The notes: generated by a model from the sequence alone, not told the origin. 64,000 bases of DNA from Candidatus Poribacteria bacterium (GCA_022819945.1 JAJEGI010000044.1:1-64000), one strand, 5' to 3'; counted from the stretch's first letter, positions 46,160 through 54,400 are shown. Numbers and translations are program-made.

Positions 46160-47127
46160 CTGTTTCTCCTGTAAAGGTGTGCGACGGCATCCCCATAACC
46201 GTTGTAAATCAGCGTCGGGAGCCGCTCTCCGGTTCCGATCATCCGCTCGCTGGCTTGGGACCAACGGGGATGTGGGACATTGGGATTGACATTTGCCTCA
46301 AAACCATACTCCCTTGGTGCAAGCGTATTCCAAAAGGTACGCGGCTTCTGGTCTGTCAATTCGATACTAACGATAGACTTAATGCTTTTGAACCCGTACT
46401 TCCACGGCGCGATGAGTCGGATAGGTGCGCCGTGCTGCGGCGGTAAAATGTGTCCATAGATACCGACAGTGAGTAGCGTCAAGTCATTCATTGCCTCAGC
46501 GAGTGTGAGTCCTTCAAAATAGGGCCACGGCATGCGAACATCGTGTTGCTGCGGTGCCATGCTGGCATCCAAAAACGTGAGCATACGAACATATTTGGCT
46601 TCCGCTTTCGGTTGCACTTTTTCGAGCAACGCTTTCATCGGAAAACCGACCCAAGGCACGACCATTGCCCATGCTTCGACGCAACGGAACCGATAAATCC
46701 GCTCTTCAAGCGGCATCTGTTTGATGAGATCGTCTACGTCTAATGTCATCGGTTTTTCAACGAGTCCTGATATTTCGATCTCCCACGGACGCGTTTTAAA
46801 TTTTTCTACTCTTTTCCAGACAGTGCTCTTTGAGGTGGTGAATTCGTAGTAGTTGTTATAGGTAGCGGCGACAATCTCGTCAGTCATCTCTCTATCTACA
46901 GTAAAGTTTGCATTCTTTTCAGCATTAAGCGTGTGTGCCCGGAAGGGTTCTAACTGTTTCTCGAGTGCACTGCCTTGCGCACAGGCGTTTGAAGTGGAAA
47001 ACAGCAAAGTACCCGCACTCCCTAAACCCAGATTTTTGATGAATTTCCGACGATGGATATAGTCTGATTCGGATGTTACCTGATTTTCGGGGATCTCCCA
47101 CCCTTTTGGGATCTTAATATACGCCAT
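46156..47127 (-). CDS. msrP: MsrP/YedY-type molybdenum methionine sulfoxide reductase
   Basis: This 323-residue periplasmic enzyme repairs oxidised methionine in envelope proteins using a molybdopterin cofactor. It has a Tat signal (HRRKFIKNLGLGSAGTLLF, Arg26-Arg27), the Mo-ligand Cys149 in YRFRCVEAWAMVVPW, and cofactor-binding motifs such as HGAPIRLIAPWKYGFKSIK. GGAGG precedes the ATG. It is coupled to the serpin gene by a 4-bp ATGA overlap. The usual haem partner MsrQ is not next to it, so electrons come from a partner encoded elsewhere. Confidence 0.95.
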   Translation of the reverse strand: MAYIKIPKGWEIPENQVTSESDYIHRRKFIKNLGLGSAGTLLFSTSNACAQGSALEKQLEPFRAHTLNAEKNANFTVDREMTDEIVAATYNNYYEFTTSKSTVWKRVEKFKTRPWEIEISGLVEKPMTLDVDDLIKQMPLEERIYRFRCVEAWAMVVPWVGFPMKALLEKVQPKAEAKYVRMLTFLDASMAPQQHDVRMPWPYFEGLTLAEAMNDLTLLTVGIYGHILPPQHGAPIRLIAPWKYGFKSIKSIVSIELTDQKPRTFWNTLAPREYGFEANVNPNVPHPRWSQASERMIGTGERLPTLIYNGYGDAVAHLYRRNR

Positions 47128-47553
47128 GAGATTTTCCTCCGCTGCAATTTGATTAAGTTATTTTCCTTCATTTTCCATAGAAGACGGAAAGCGGTGCCTC
47201 AAAATATTACGAGTTTAGTGTAGAGTTCGTCAAGTAGTATATATCATTCGGGATTGAAAATCAACCTAAATTAAAACGGGTGTGTAAATATTCTGGCAGC
47301 GTTCCCATATCGGAGCGATCTAAGACATGGCACGCCGCTGCAGTGCCTTTATCGCTGACATCTACCCCTATAGATATATCACGCCTCATGAAGATTAAGA
47401 ATTTAATCGGGTAATTCTGGAACGTGTAATAACAAATAGATCGGTTCGTAGTAGTGCGATTCATCGCACGTCGCGTAGCTGCAATTACCCAATTTATTTG
47501 TTAAACTTCATCTGGAGTGCGGGTTTTGGACATTGTGATCTCTATAGACATAT

Positions 47554-47568
47554 CACGCCGCTGGCGTG
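47554..47568. repeat. Short hairpin repeat, copy 1
   Basis: CACGCC-GCT-GGCGTG: a 6-bp stem around a 3-nt loop, preceded by ATAGACATATC. It is one of five similar hairpins in the window. Confidence 0.6.
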
Positions 47569-47598
47569 AGGAGATCCCTTACCTGTCAAGAAGTCTCT

Positions 47599-47615
47599 TT
47601 GCTCCAGCGGAGCAA
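47599..47615. repeat. Short hairpin repeat, copy 2
   Basis: TTGCTCC-AGC-GGAGCAA: a 7-bp perfect stem with an AGC loop, followed by TATATCTATAG. It is a mirror-like partner of copy 1. Confidence 0.65.
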
Positions 47616-47648
47616 TATATCTATAGAAAGGGATAGCTTGCTTCTCTC

Positions 47649-47665
47649 GCACTCCAGCGGAGTGC
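47649..47665. repeat. Short hairpin repeat, copy 3
   Basis: GCACTCC-AGC-GGAGTGC, followed by TATGT. It is almost the same as the copy at 54333. Confidence 0.7.
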
Positions 47666-48037
47666 TATGTCCGCAACCTGTCCGCTTTGAAAAAATTAAT
47701 ATGCTGCCAAAACTTTACACACCCCTTAACGACTTGTGCAGAGCCATTCAGTTTTAAGAACTTATAGAGTTTCTGGTCCTTTTTTTCACGGATTTTACGT
47801 AAGCCCTGAAAAAATTTAAACGAAAAAGTGCAACTTTTTTGCGACTCGTTTGTAGTAACAATAATCCAAGTCGCTACTCACAGATTTTGGTGTTTTTGCA
47901 AACGCTAAAATCCAATGCGAAGAAAGTGTTTCTTCTACGGGGGTTGCGGTCTGCATTCCTATGGGGAAATCCGCAGAAATACCGCACCAGCTCGTTTAAA
48001 AAATAAAAAAATCTGACCAAGTCCAAGGAGGTTAACT

Positions 48038-48874
48038 ATGTTTTTAACGAAGTCTTCTCGGTCGATCATGTTTTTAAACAAGCATTATTGTCTATGGTGT
48101 GTCGCGTGGGGGCTGTGTATCACCGTTGCCTGTATTGGCGTTGGCTGCGATACCGGTGGTGATGTTGTCACCCCCATTGAGACAGAGACGGAGCAGGTTA
48201 CCGAGGTTACGGAGACGGAGGAGGTTACGGGGGGAGGAGAGACACCTGTAGTAACCCCCGAACCCGAACCCGAACTCAAACCCGAACCACACAACTATGA
48301 CGATCCTTTTGCGGGCCAGGGGTTGCAGAATCCAAATTGGCGGTGGCGAAACGAACCCGATAAGTGGGATGTCGGGATCACCGTGAAAAATCATCTATAT
48401 ATCGAAGCTCAAGAAGACAATCGAAATCTCTGGGCATCGGATAACACGCATTTTCTATATCAAGAGACCAGTGACGATGCCTTTGATGTACACACCCACT
48501 TTCTTGCTGCCTGGGATACCGATTCAGGGGTCTGTGGGCTTCTTGTCAAGAGTCCAGCAGACAATGACTGGGTCACCCTAAAGTTCTGGGGGCAGGGAAA
48601 ATTCTCGCGAGTTCAGTTCCAACGCAAAGGACGCGGGTTAGGCTTCCCCGATTCCCCATGGGTAGTGGACGAACAGAGACGATATTTCCGGATCCGTAAA
48701 GAGGGCAACGCCTATACCGGTTTTTACAAAAACGGGCGAGATCTCCCTTGGATAAAGATCGGAACCGCGCACGTTGCCTTGACCCCCCCATTGCAGGTAG
48801 GCATTTATGCAGGTAACGCCGCGGATAAAGGCTGGTTAACCGCTTCCTACCTCTATTTCGGTGACCCGCGTTGA
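48038..48874 (+). CDS. Lipoprotein with concanavalin-like (DUF1349-type) domain
   Basis: This 278-residue lipoprotein has an unusual long signal with two starts (MFLTK and MFLNKHYCLWC at residue 11) and a Cys after IGVG as likely lipid site. A Glu/Thr/Pro linker (PEPEPELKPEPH) follows. The C-terminal 180 residues resemble a beta-sandwich of the LamG/DUF1349 type (for example DNDWVTLKFWGQGKFSRVQF and PPLQVGIYAGNAADKGW), a fold that often binds sugars. AAGGAGGT precedes the ATG. It shares its leader and N-terminal cassette with the genes or remnants at 48909 and 53618. Confidence 0.75.
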   Translation: MFLTKSSRSIMFLNKHYCLWCVAWGLCITVACIGVGCDTGGDVVTPIETETEQVTEVTETEEVTGGGETPVVTPEPEPELKPEPHNYDDPFAGQGLQNPNWRWRNEPDKWDVGITVKNHLYIEAQEDNRNLWASDNTHFLYQETSDDAFDVHTHFLAAWDTDSGVCGLLVKSPADNDWVTLKFWGQGKFSRVQFQRKGRGLGFPDSPWVVDEQRRYFRIRKEGNAYTGFYKNGRDLPWIKIGTAHVALTPPLQVGIYAGNAADKGWLTASYLYFGDPR

Positions 48875-48908
48875 GGGCGTTTTGGACAACGTCTAAAGGA
48901 GATGTATT

Positions 48909-49154
48909 ATGTTTTTAGACAAGTCTTATCTATGGTGTTTCGCGTCGATGGAGGTCAACCTGGATGCTTGATAGAGATCGCAACCGCAGTGTGGAAGCGG
49001 ATAGAATAGCATAACTGACGACTTGTGTGAGTTCGCTATGACCGCAGGCGATTTCACCGATTCTCAAAAGGCACCTGGTTCGTGGTGGCGCAATTCTGCG
49101 GCGTACGCGTCTAACAACCCTACCGCTTGCCTTTATGCAAGTAAGGAGATATAA
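48909..49154 (+). pseudogene. Remnant of a lipoprotein gene with MFLxK..LWC start
   Basis: An intact ribosome-binding site (AAAGGAGATG) and ATG at 48909 begin MFLDKSYLWCFASMEVNLDA, then TGA at 48969. The first ten residues match the starts of the lipoproteins at 48038 and 53618, then similarity ends. Further on, 49038-49154 is an open stretch that starts MTAGDFTDSQKAPGSWWRNS and stops at TAA just before the next gene; its coding-like look suggests the tail of the broken gene. A deletion is the simplest reading. Confidence 0.55.
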
Positions 49155-49156
49155 AA

Positions 49157-49729
49157 ATGAGTTTACGTATTTTAGGGATAATGTTTCTCGCTGTATCCAT
49201 AATTCTCACGGGCGGCTGCCTAAATGGCGATGATCCGCCAAACCCTACCGAAACAATAACCCCTCCGACTTCTGAGACCCTGACCGACACTGTTGAAACC
49301 CCCGAAGTGGCGGACCCACCTGTAGCGGAGGAGCCGCCTGTCGTGCCTGGAATGAATCTGATTGAGCCGGGGAAGGGTGCCGGTGGCATAAAGCTAGGGG
49401 ATCCGTTTGAAAAAGTTAAACAACTTTATGGAGAACCGGATCGTGTAGCCCTTGATACTTGGTTCTATGCAGGAGAGTTCAGTTTTTCGGGTGCCGATAA
49501 AAATGTTGTTGATAGTATCCGTATCGGGCTCCTGAATAAAAAAGCAAAAACGGCGGGTGGCGTTGGTATTGACAGTACGCGCCAGCAAGTAGAGAATGAG
49601 TTTGGCAAACCCGACCCGTTAGACCCTGATATTCCGATCCCGGGCTGGTGGGATTATCGGAAGAAAGGTATCACTTTTAAGCATCGTGACGACAAAGTAC
49701 GCGAGATTGTCATCAAAAAACCGTGGTGA
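49157..49729 (+). CDS. Lipoprotein with SmpA/OmlA-like domain
   Basis: This 190-residue lipoprotein (lipobox ILTGGC, Cys21) has a Pro/Thr/Glu linker (about 24-65) and a C-terminal domain with the repeated pattern GIKLGDPFEKVKQLYGEPDR and GIDSTRQQVENEFGKPDP, as in BamE/SmpA-like folds, where two helices pack on a small sheet. Its role is unknown. AAGGAGATATAA precedes the ATG. Confidence 0.75.
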   Translation: MSLRILGIMFLAVSIILTGGCLNGDDPPNPTETITPPTSETLTDTVETPEVADPPVAEEPPVVPGMNLIEPGKGAGGIKLGDPFEKVKQLYGEPDRVALDTWFYAGEFSFSGADKNVVDSIRIGLLNKKAKTAGGVGIDSTRQQVENEFGKPDPLDPDIPIPGWWDYRKKGITFKHRDDKVREIVIKKPW

Positions 49730-49739
49730 CAACATCTCT

Positions 49740-49823
49740 TTGAAGCAGGGCAGTACTCTCTATGAGGGACGTGTCGTCGAAGGTGTCTCCGCGACCGATC
49801 AAATCTGACCACGTCTAAAGGGC
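49740..49823 (+). pseudogene. Fragment of lipoprotein cassette (YEGRVVEGVSA)
   Basis: The bases 49758-49808 encode LYEGRVVEGVSATDQI and a stop. YEGRVVEGVSA is also found in the intact lipoprotein at 53618. The DNA after it (about 49801-49823, ATCTGACCACGTCTAAAGG) matches the leader of the lipoprotein gene at 48038. So this is a piece of a former gene joined to a piece of another leader. Confidence 0.6.
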
Positions 49824-49873
49824 AATTATCACTTTTGACTACGAACCTGGGTAACCTGTTACCCTCCTTGGAG

Positions 49874-49914
49874 ACTGTCGGGCTAGTGCTACGGCACTCG
49901 CCCAACAGTTTTTT
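49874..49914 (+). terminator. Rho-independent terminator
   Basis: A long stem (ACTGT, GGGC and AGTGC paired with GCACT, GCCC and ACAGT) with a TACG loop is followed by six T. It ends the transcript of the lipoprotein genes at 48038-49729. Confidence 0.88.
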
Positions 49915-49952
49915 ATCAGATAAAGTAAATCTTCCAATCACGGAGGTTCGAT

Positions 49953-50498
49953 GTGAAACATTATATCCTGATGAGTATTTTAATATTTCAACTTGTGTGT
50001 CTTACCACACAAGCACAAAGCTTGGAAAGCAAGAAAAGATTGTGGGCCACCTTGGGAGGCGGATATGATGTTACATTCGCCTTTCCTTATGGTCCGGATG
50101 AGGATGTGCCCATAGATGATTTTTTTACCAGCGCAAGAGGCATTCCTGTTAAGACGAGACTCGGTATACTATTGGGTAATGAATCACCTTCTTTTGTTTT
50201 TTTTTCCGCTCAAAAGACTTTCTTTATAGATCCAATAGCGAATGTACCTGATTTCGGTACTGGACTTGGAGTGATTTTTCCACACCGAAAAGACTCGCTA
50301 CTCTACCATCTTGTAGAGATAGGAGTTAAACCAACAAGAGATAAAGGCACCTTGTTTGAGCTTGTTGGAGGCGAAGGCGTATTTATCGGACCTGTTATGG
50401 GTGAATTGACACTACACATGGCGATAGGCAGTAGAGAAGATTCACCTACATCCTTCACAGTTGCGTTTACTATGCACTTTATCTTTCCGATTATCTAA
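49953..50498 (+). CDS. Small exported barrel-like hypothetical protein
   Basis: This 181-residue protein has a signal peptide (about 1-21, ending TTQAQS). The rest has alternating hydrophobic strands (KTRLGILLGNESPSFVFF, FTVAFTMHFIFPII), like a small outer-membrane barrel with a hydrophobic C-terminus. The start is GTG at 49953, after CGGAGG; an ATG two bases earlier leads at once to a stop. I do not recognise the family. Confidence 0.65.
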   Translation: MKHYILMSILIFQLVCLTTQAQSLESKKRLWATLGGGYDVTFAFPYGPDEDVPIDDFFTSARGIPVKTRLGILLGNESPSFVFFSAQKTFFIDPIANVPDFGTGLGVIFPHRKDSLLYHLVEIGVKPTRDKGTLFELVGGEGVFIGPVMGELTLHMAIGSREDSPTSFTVAFTMHFIFPII

Positions 50499-50640
50499 AA
50501 AGTAATGGCAGTGCCCATATCGGAGGCTATTGGAAAATTGATTACCTGTCGTCAGCCAAGACAACACCATGATGCTCTTCTGGAACCGGAAAAAACTCGC
50601 GGAAACACAAAAATAAGTAAAATTAAGGAGGAACTTTCTC

Positions 50641-53511
50641 ATGAATAGGACACACTTTTCCATTTTAACTGTACTTATGGTGGTATTTACTTTTGCTCTA
50701 AATACCTTCGCCGAAGACTTAACACTTACGGGGCATACAGGTCAGGTCTGGAGCGTAGCGTTTAGTCCAGATGGCAACACAATCGCAAGTGGAAGTGATG
50801 ACGACACCATCCGGCTGTGGAACGCAAACACAGCAACACATATAACGCTACGAGGGCATACGGAGGTGGTCACGAGCGTAGCGTTTAGTCCAGATGGCAA
50901 CACAATCGCAAGTGGAAGTTGGGACGACACCATCCGGCTGTGGGACGCAAACACCGGAACACATAGAGGAACTCTAGGGCCTACGAATGGAAGCACGAGC
51001 ATAGCGTTTAGTCCAGATGGCAACACAATCGCAAGTGGAAGTGCGGACTATACCATCCAGTTGTGGGACGCAAACACCGGAACACATAGACAAACCCTAC
51101 GAGGGCATACGGATGAGGTCAGTAGCGTAGCGTTTAGTCCCGATGGTGACACCCTTGCCAGTGCAAGTTTTGGGACCACCACCATCCGGTTGTGGGACGC
51201 AAACACAGCAACACATAGACAAACCCTACGAGGGCATACAGGTGTGGTCTATAGCGTAGCGTTTAGTCCAGATGGCAACACTCTCGTCAGTGGAAGTTGG
51301 GACACCACCATCCGGTTGTGGGACGCAAACACAGCAACACATAGACAAACCCTATATGGGCATACAGGTGCGATCAACAGCGTAGCGTTTAGTCCCGATG
51401 GCAATACAATCGCAAGTGGAAGTGATGACAACACCATCCGGCTGTGGGACGCAAACACAGCAACACATATACAAACCCTATATGGGCATACGGATTGGGT
51501 CCGGAGCGTAGCGTTTAGTCCAGATGGCAACACGCTCGCAAGTGGAAGTGATGACAACACTATCCGTTTATGGGAACTCACCCCTGCCGCCACTACAACC
51601 ATAGACAAACATATACGAACACTCTCCGAGCATACGGATGTGGTCAACAGCGTAGCGTTTAGTCCCGATGGCAACACAATCGCAAGTGGAGGTAATGACC
51701 ACACCATCAACTTGTGGGACGCAAAAACGGGAACACATATACAAACGCTACTCGGGCATACGGGTTGGGTCACGAGCGTAGCGTTTAGTCCCGATGGCAA
51801 TACAATCGCAAGTGGAAGTTGGGACGACACCATCCGGTTGTGGGACGCAAACACCGGAACACAGATACAAACGCTATCTGGACATACGGATGCGGTCCGG
51901 AGCGTAGCGTTTAGTTCCGATGGCAACACAATCGCAAGTGGAAGTGATGACATCACCATCCGGTTGTGGGACGCAAACACCGGAACACAGATACAAACAC
52001 TATCAGGTCATACGTATTGGGTCATTAGCGTAGCGTTTAGTCCCGATGGCAACACAATCGCAAGTGGGAGTCTGGACAGCACCATCCGGTTGTGGAACAC
52101 AAACACCGGAACACAGATACAAACGCTATCAGGACATACGCATATGGTCGTAAGCGTAGCGTTTAGTCCCGATGGCAAAACAATCGCAAGTGGAAGTCTG
52201 GACGAGACCATCCGGTTGTGGGACGCAAACACCGGAACACAGATACAAACGCTATCTGGACATACGGATGCGGTCAGTAGTGTAGCGTTTAGTCCCGACG
52301 GCAATACGCTCGCCAGTGGAAGTCGGGACGAGACCATCCGTCTGTGGGACGCAAAAACGGGAACCCATATACAAACGCTATCTGGACATACGGATGCGGT
52401 CTGGAGTGTAGTGTTTAGTCCCGATGGCACCACTCTCGCAAGTGCAAGTGGGGACGAGACCATCCGCTTGTGGGAACACACCCTTTCCCCCACTATATCC
52501 CCCACTGTGCGTATTTCGTTCACTTCCGGGCAGTCGCTTGCAATTGGAGAACTGCTAACGTTCCCACTCACCATCACAAACGGAGAAAACGTTGCGGCCT
52601 ATCAAGCAACAGTCGAGTTCGACGAAACTGCCCTGCGTTATGTTTCAAGTGCGAATGGTGATTTTCTGCCTGCCAGTGCGTTCTTTGTGGAGCCGAAAGT
52701 GGAGGGTAATCTTGTAAAGCTTAACGCTGTATCTCTCACAGATGAAAGCAATGGAGACGGCACCCTTGTAACACTTACCTTTGAGGTCGTCGCAGTGAAG
52801 GCATCCACTTTGATATTATCTGACGTGTTACTTTCAAGCGCGGCAGGACAGACGGTTGTCCCTCAGCTTGAAAACGCAGAGATCACTGAACCCATTGTCC
52901 TCAAAGAAGACGTTAACGGTGATGGGACGGTGAACATCCAAGACTTAGTATTGACCGCATCAAGTCTTGGAGAAACGGGGCAAACTCCTGCAGATGTCAA
53001 CGGTGATGGTATCGTCAACATTGTTGATCTTGTCTTAATCGCCGGGGCATTGGGCAATAATGCCGCTGCACCTTCTCTACATCCGCAAGCCTTAGAAATG
53101 TTCACGGCTACAGAGGTCAAAGGGTGGCTATTCGCTGCACAGCAATTGGACCTCACGGATATAAGGGCACAACGTGGTATCCTGTTCTTACAACAACTCC
53201 TTATAACGTTGACCCCCAAAGAGACAGCACTGCTTCCGAACTATCCGAATCCGTTTAATCCAGAGACATGGATACCTTATCAATTGGCAAAAGATGCGGA
53301 TGTCACGCTGCACATCTATGCTGTAGATGGTACATTGGTGCGGAGGTTGACACTCGGACATCAAGATATAGGTATGTATAAGAGTCGAAGTCGTGCGGTG
53401 CATTGGGATGGCAGAAATGAGTTCGGTGAACCGGTCGCAAGTGGTGTCTATTTCTATACGCTGACAGCAGGCGATTTTACTGCCACACGGAAAATGTTGA
53501 TCCGCAAGTAA
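50641..53511 (+). CDS. Exported double WD40 propeller with cohesin, dockerin and sorting domain
   Basis: This 956-residue protein has a signal peptide (about 1-24) and 14 WD40 repeats (about 28-620) with the motif FSPDGNTIASGSxDxTIRLWDANT and GHT boundaries. Repeats 7 and 14 both end in an altered RLWE linker, so they form two seven-bladed propellers. A cohesin-like beta domain follows (about 625-745), then a dockerin pair of calcium loops (DVNGDGTVNIQDLV and DVNGDGIVNIVDLV, about 755-800). The C-terminal module starts NYPNPFNPETWIPYQL and ends with GVYFYTLTAGDFTATRKMLI, resembling FlgD or type IX sorting domains. The propellers should bind partners at the cell surface. AAGGAGGAAC precedes the ATG. 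Confidence 0.93.
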   Translation: MNRTHFSILTVLMVVFTFALNTFAEDLTLTGHTGQVWSVAFSPDGNTIASGSDDDTIRLWNANTATHITLRGHTEVVTSVAFSPDGNTIASGSWDDTIRLWDANTGTHRGTLGPTNGSTSIAFSPDGNTIASGSADYTIQLWDANTGTHRQTLRGHTDEVSSVAFSPDGDTLASASFGTTTIRLWDANTATHRQTLRGHTGVVYSVAFSPDGNTLVSGSWDTTIRLWDANTATHRQTLYGHTGAINSVAFSPDGNTIASGSDDNTIRLWDANTATHIQTLYGHTDWVRSVAFSPDGNTLASGSDDNTIRLWELTPAATTTIDKHIRTLSEHTDVVNSVAFSPDGNTIASGGNDHTINLWDAKTGTHIQTLLGHTGWVTSVAFSPDGNTIASGSWDDTIRLWDANTGTQIQTLSGHTDAVRSVAFSSDGNTIASGSDDITIRLWDANTGTQIQTLSGHTYWVISVAFSPDGNTIASGSLDSTIRLWNTNTGTQIQTLSGHTHMVVSVAFSPDGKTIASGSLDETIRLWDANTGTQIQTLSGHTDAVSSVAFSPDGNTLASGSRDETIRLWDAKTGTHIQTLSGHTDAVWSVVFSPDGTTLASASGDETIRLWEHTLSPTISPTVRISFTSGQSLAIGELLTFPLTITNGENVAAYQATVEFDETALRYVSSANGDFLPASAFFVEPKVEGNLVKLNAVSLTDESNGDGTLVTLTFEVVAVKASTLILSDVLLSSAAGQTVVPQLENAEITEPIVLKEDVNGDGTVNIQDLVLTASSLGETGQTPADVNGDGIVNIVDLVLIAGALGNNAAAPSLHPQALEMFTATEVKGWLFAAQQLDLTDIRAQRGILFLQQLLITLTPKETALLPNYPNPFNPETWIPYQLAKDADVTLHIYAVDGTLVRRLTLGHQDIGMYKSRSRAVHWDGRNEFGEPVASGVYFYTLTAGDFTATRKMLIRK
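50752..52480 (+). repeat. 14 tandem WD40 repeat units, mostly about 126 bp
   Basis: The phrase AGCGTAGCGTTTAGTC recurs every 123-129 bp, with one step of about 144 bp after the seventh unit. Many units share long identical stretches at the DNA level, so they spread recently by duplication or gene conversion. Confidence 0.9.
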
Positions 53512-53544
53512 CGTTTGGCGTATGGCAGATTAGAAGCATGGGAT

Positions 53545-53572
53545 TGGAAGGGTGGCATGGAACACCCTTCCA
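53545..53572 (+). terminator. Terminator-like hairpin after the WD40 gene
   Basis: TGGAAGGGTG and CACCCTTCCA form a perfect 10-bp stem with an 8-nt loop, 33 bp after the stop. Only a weak T-rich tail follows. Confidence 0.65.
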
Positions 53573-53617
53573 TCTGTCTCTTGAACCGTACACTTGAGGA
53601 AAAATGGGAGTAAGTGA

Positions 53618-54163
53618 ATGTTTTTAACCAAGCATTGTCTATGGTGTATTGTGTTGGTGCTGGGCATCACGCTTGTCTGTGGTGGCATCAGTGGCTGCGG
53701 TAATGGCGATGATATTGTTACCGAGACGGAGGCGGTAGAGGTCGTGGATCGCTACGACGGTGCCAGCATTTACTTTACCATCGGCGATATCATCTACGAG
53801 GGGCGTGTCGTAGAGGGTGTCTCCGCGAATGAAGTCTTGGTGACCTTGGTTGATGGCAGTGAGAGGGTCGTCAACGTTGACCACATCGGTGGCACGCTGA
53901 TCGCCGATCATCCCGATCTCGAAGCCGAGGTGGTGCTGCTGGCCGATGAGCAAAAGGGCGAGCGCATGTTTGCAGCTGTAATCGTTGGTGTCTATGATGA
54001 CGGTGTGCGTAAGATCGAGTTTTACGCAGTCCATTTCCTGGAGGGCGGTTCAGAGCGACTAGACACTCGTCGTATCGTTTTCGTCTCAAAAGAAACTGCC
54101 TTTGAAGATGGTGGGTATCTTACTGTCGACGAATACATAAAGTGGTTCAACGAGCAGGAGTAG
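53618..54163 (+). CDS. Lipoprotein with shared MFLTK..LWC signal cassette
   Basis: This 181-residue lipoprotein starts MFLTKHCLWC and has its lipid Cys near GISGC. The body is acidic and mostly beta (IYFTIGDIIYEGRVVEGVSA, VLVTLVDGSERVVNVDHIGG). It is the intact version of the fragment at 49740. GGGAGTAAGTG precedes the ATG. The function is unknown; its family seems to have spread through this region. Confidence 0.75.
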   Translation: MFLTKHCLWCIVLVLGITLVCGGISGCGNGDDIVTETEAVEVVDRYDGASIYFTIGDIIYEGRVVEGVSANEVLVTLVDGSERVVNVDHIGGTLIADHPDLEAEVVLLADEQKGERMFAAVIVGVYDDGVRKIEFYAVHFLEGGSERLDTRRIVFVSKETAFEDGGYLTVDEYIKWFNEQE

Positions 54164-54274
54164 GATTGATTATCCGCTGGTGATGATACAGCACAGTTTA
54201 GCGGAATTGCTATTTTCGCATTATTTAACCCAAGTTGCTACTCACAGGTTTTGGACGTTTCAACCTCTTTCCCC

Positions 54275-54289
54275 ACCCCAGAGGGGTGA
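54275..54289. repeat. Short hairpin repeat, copy 4
   Basis: CACCCC-AGA-GGGGTG, followed by ATATTG, inside the MITE-like element. Its shape is like that of the other copies, but the bases have changed together to keep the stem. Confidence 0.6.
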
Positions 54290-54332
54290 TATTGCTTCGC
54301 GGTGAGAATAAAAAAAGTATATCAACGTCTCG

Positions 54333-54347
54333 CACTCCAGCGGAGTG
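54333..54347. repeat. Short hairpin repeat, copy 5
   Basis: CACTCC-AGC-GGAGTG, followed by TTATGT, inside the MITE-like element. It is almost identical to the copy at 47649-47665. Confidence 0.7.
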
Positions 54348-54400
54348 TTATGTAAGTAAAGAGGCGGCAACTTGGGTTATAGTAAAAAAATATTTTTTTC

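Larger units (their letters stand above)
47278..47725. mobile_element. Decayed non-autonomous element with terminal inverted repeats
   Basis: The left end GGGTGTGTAAA...TGGCAGC (47278-47300) is matched in inverted orientation at the right end (about 47703-47725: GCTGCC...TTTACACACCC). The ends agree over about 18 of 23 bases. No transposase is encoded in the 448 bp between, so it looks like a MITE or an eroded insertion sequence. The GGGTGTGTAAA ends recall IS256-type elements, but that is a weak guess. No clear target duplication is left. Confidence 0.5.
47128..48037. other. Accessory intergenic region with decayed mobile-element ends
   Basis: This 910-bp region separates the minus-strand genes from the plus-strand half. 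It holds the inverted-repeat element at 47278-47725, three short hairpin repeats, a lone MITE-like end near 47863-47893, and the ribosome-binding site of the next gene. A 67-codon minus-strand ORF (47261-47464) has no support as a gene. Confidence 0.7.
54226..54379. mobile_element. 154-bp MITE-like element with TA-ended inverted repeats
   Basis: TAACCCAAGTTGC at 54226-54238 and its exact complement at 54367-54379 bound a 154-bp stretch with no ORF. If the outer TA on each side is a target duplication, the element fits the IS630/Tc1-mariner type of MITE. It ends 21 bp before the metal efflux promoter. A degenerate copy of its left end (AATCCAAGTCGCTACTCACAG...) is at about 47863-47893. Confidence 0.65.

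Noticed and set aside
47261..47464. 67-codon minus-strand ORF in the intergenic region
   Set aside because: It spans the end of the inverted-repeat element, has no ribosome-binding site and resembles no protein I know.
49951..49956. ATG start two bases before the GTG of the barrel-like gene
   Set aside because: It is followed at once by TGA (ATG TGA), so GTG at 49953 must be the start.
51249..51980. Long minus-strand frame over the WD40 repeats
   Set aside because: It arises from the periodic repeats; its product is just the antisense of the blades.
50752..52480. Regular repeats that could suggest a CRISPR array
   Set aside because: The period is about 126 bp, the units are coding, and the so-called spacers are also similar to one another.
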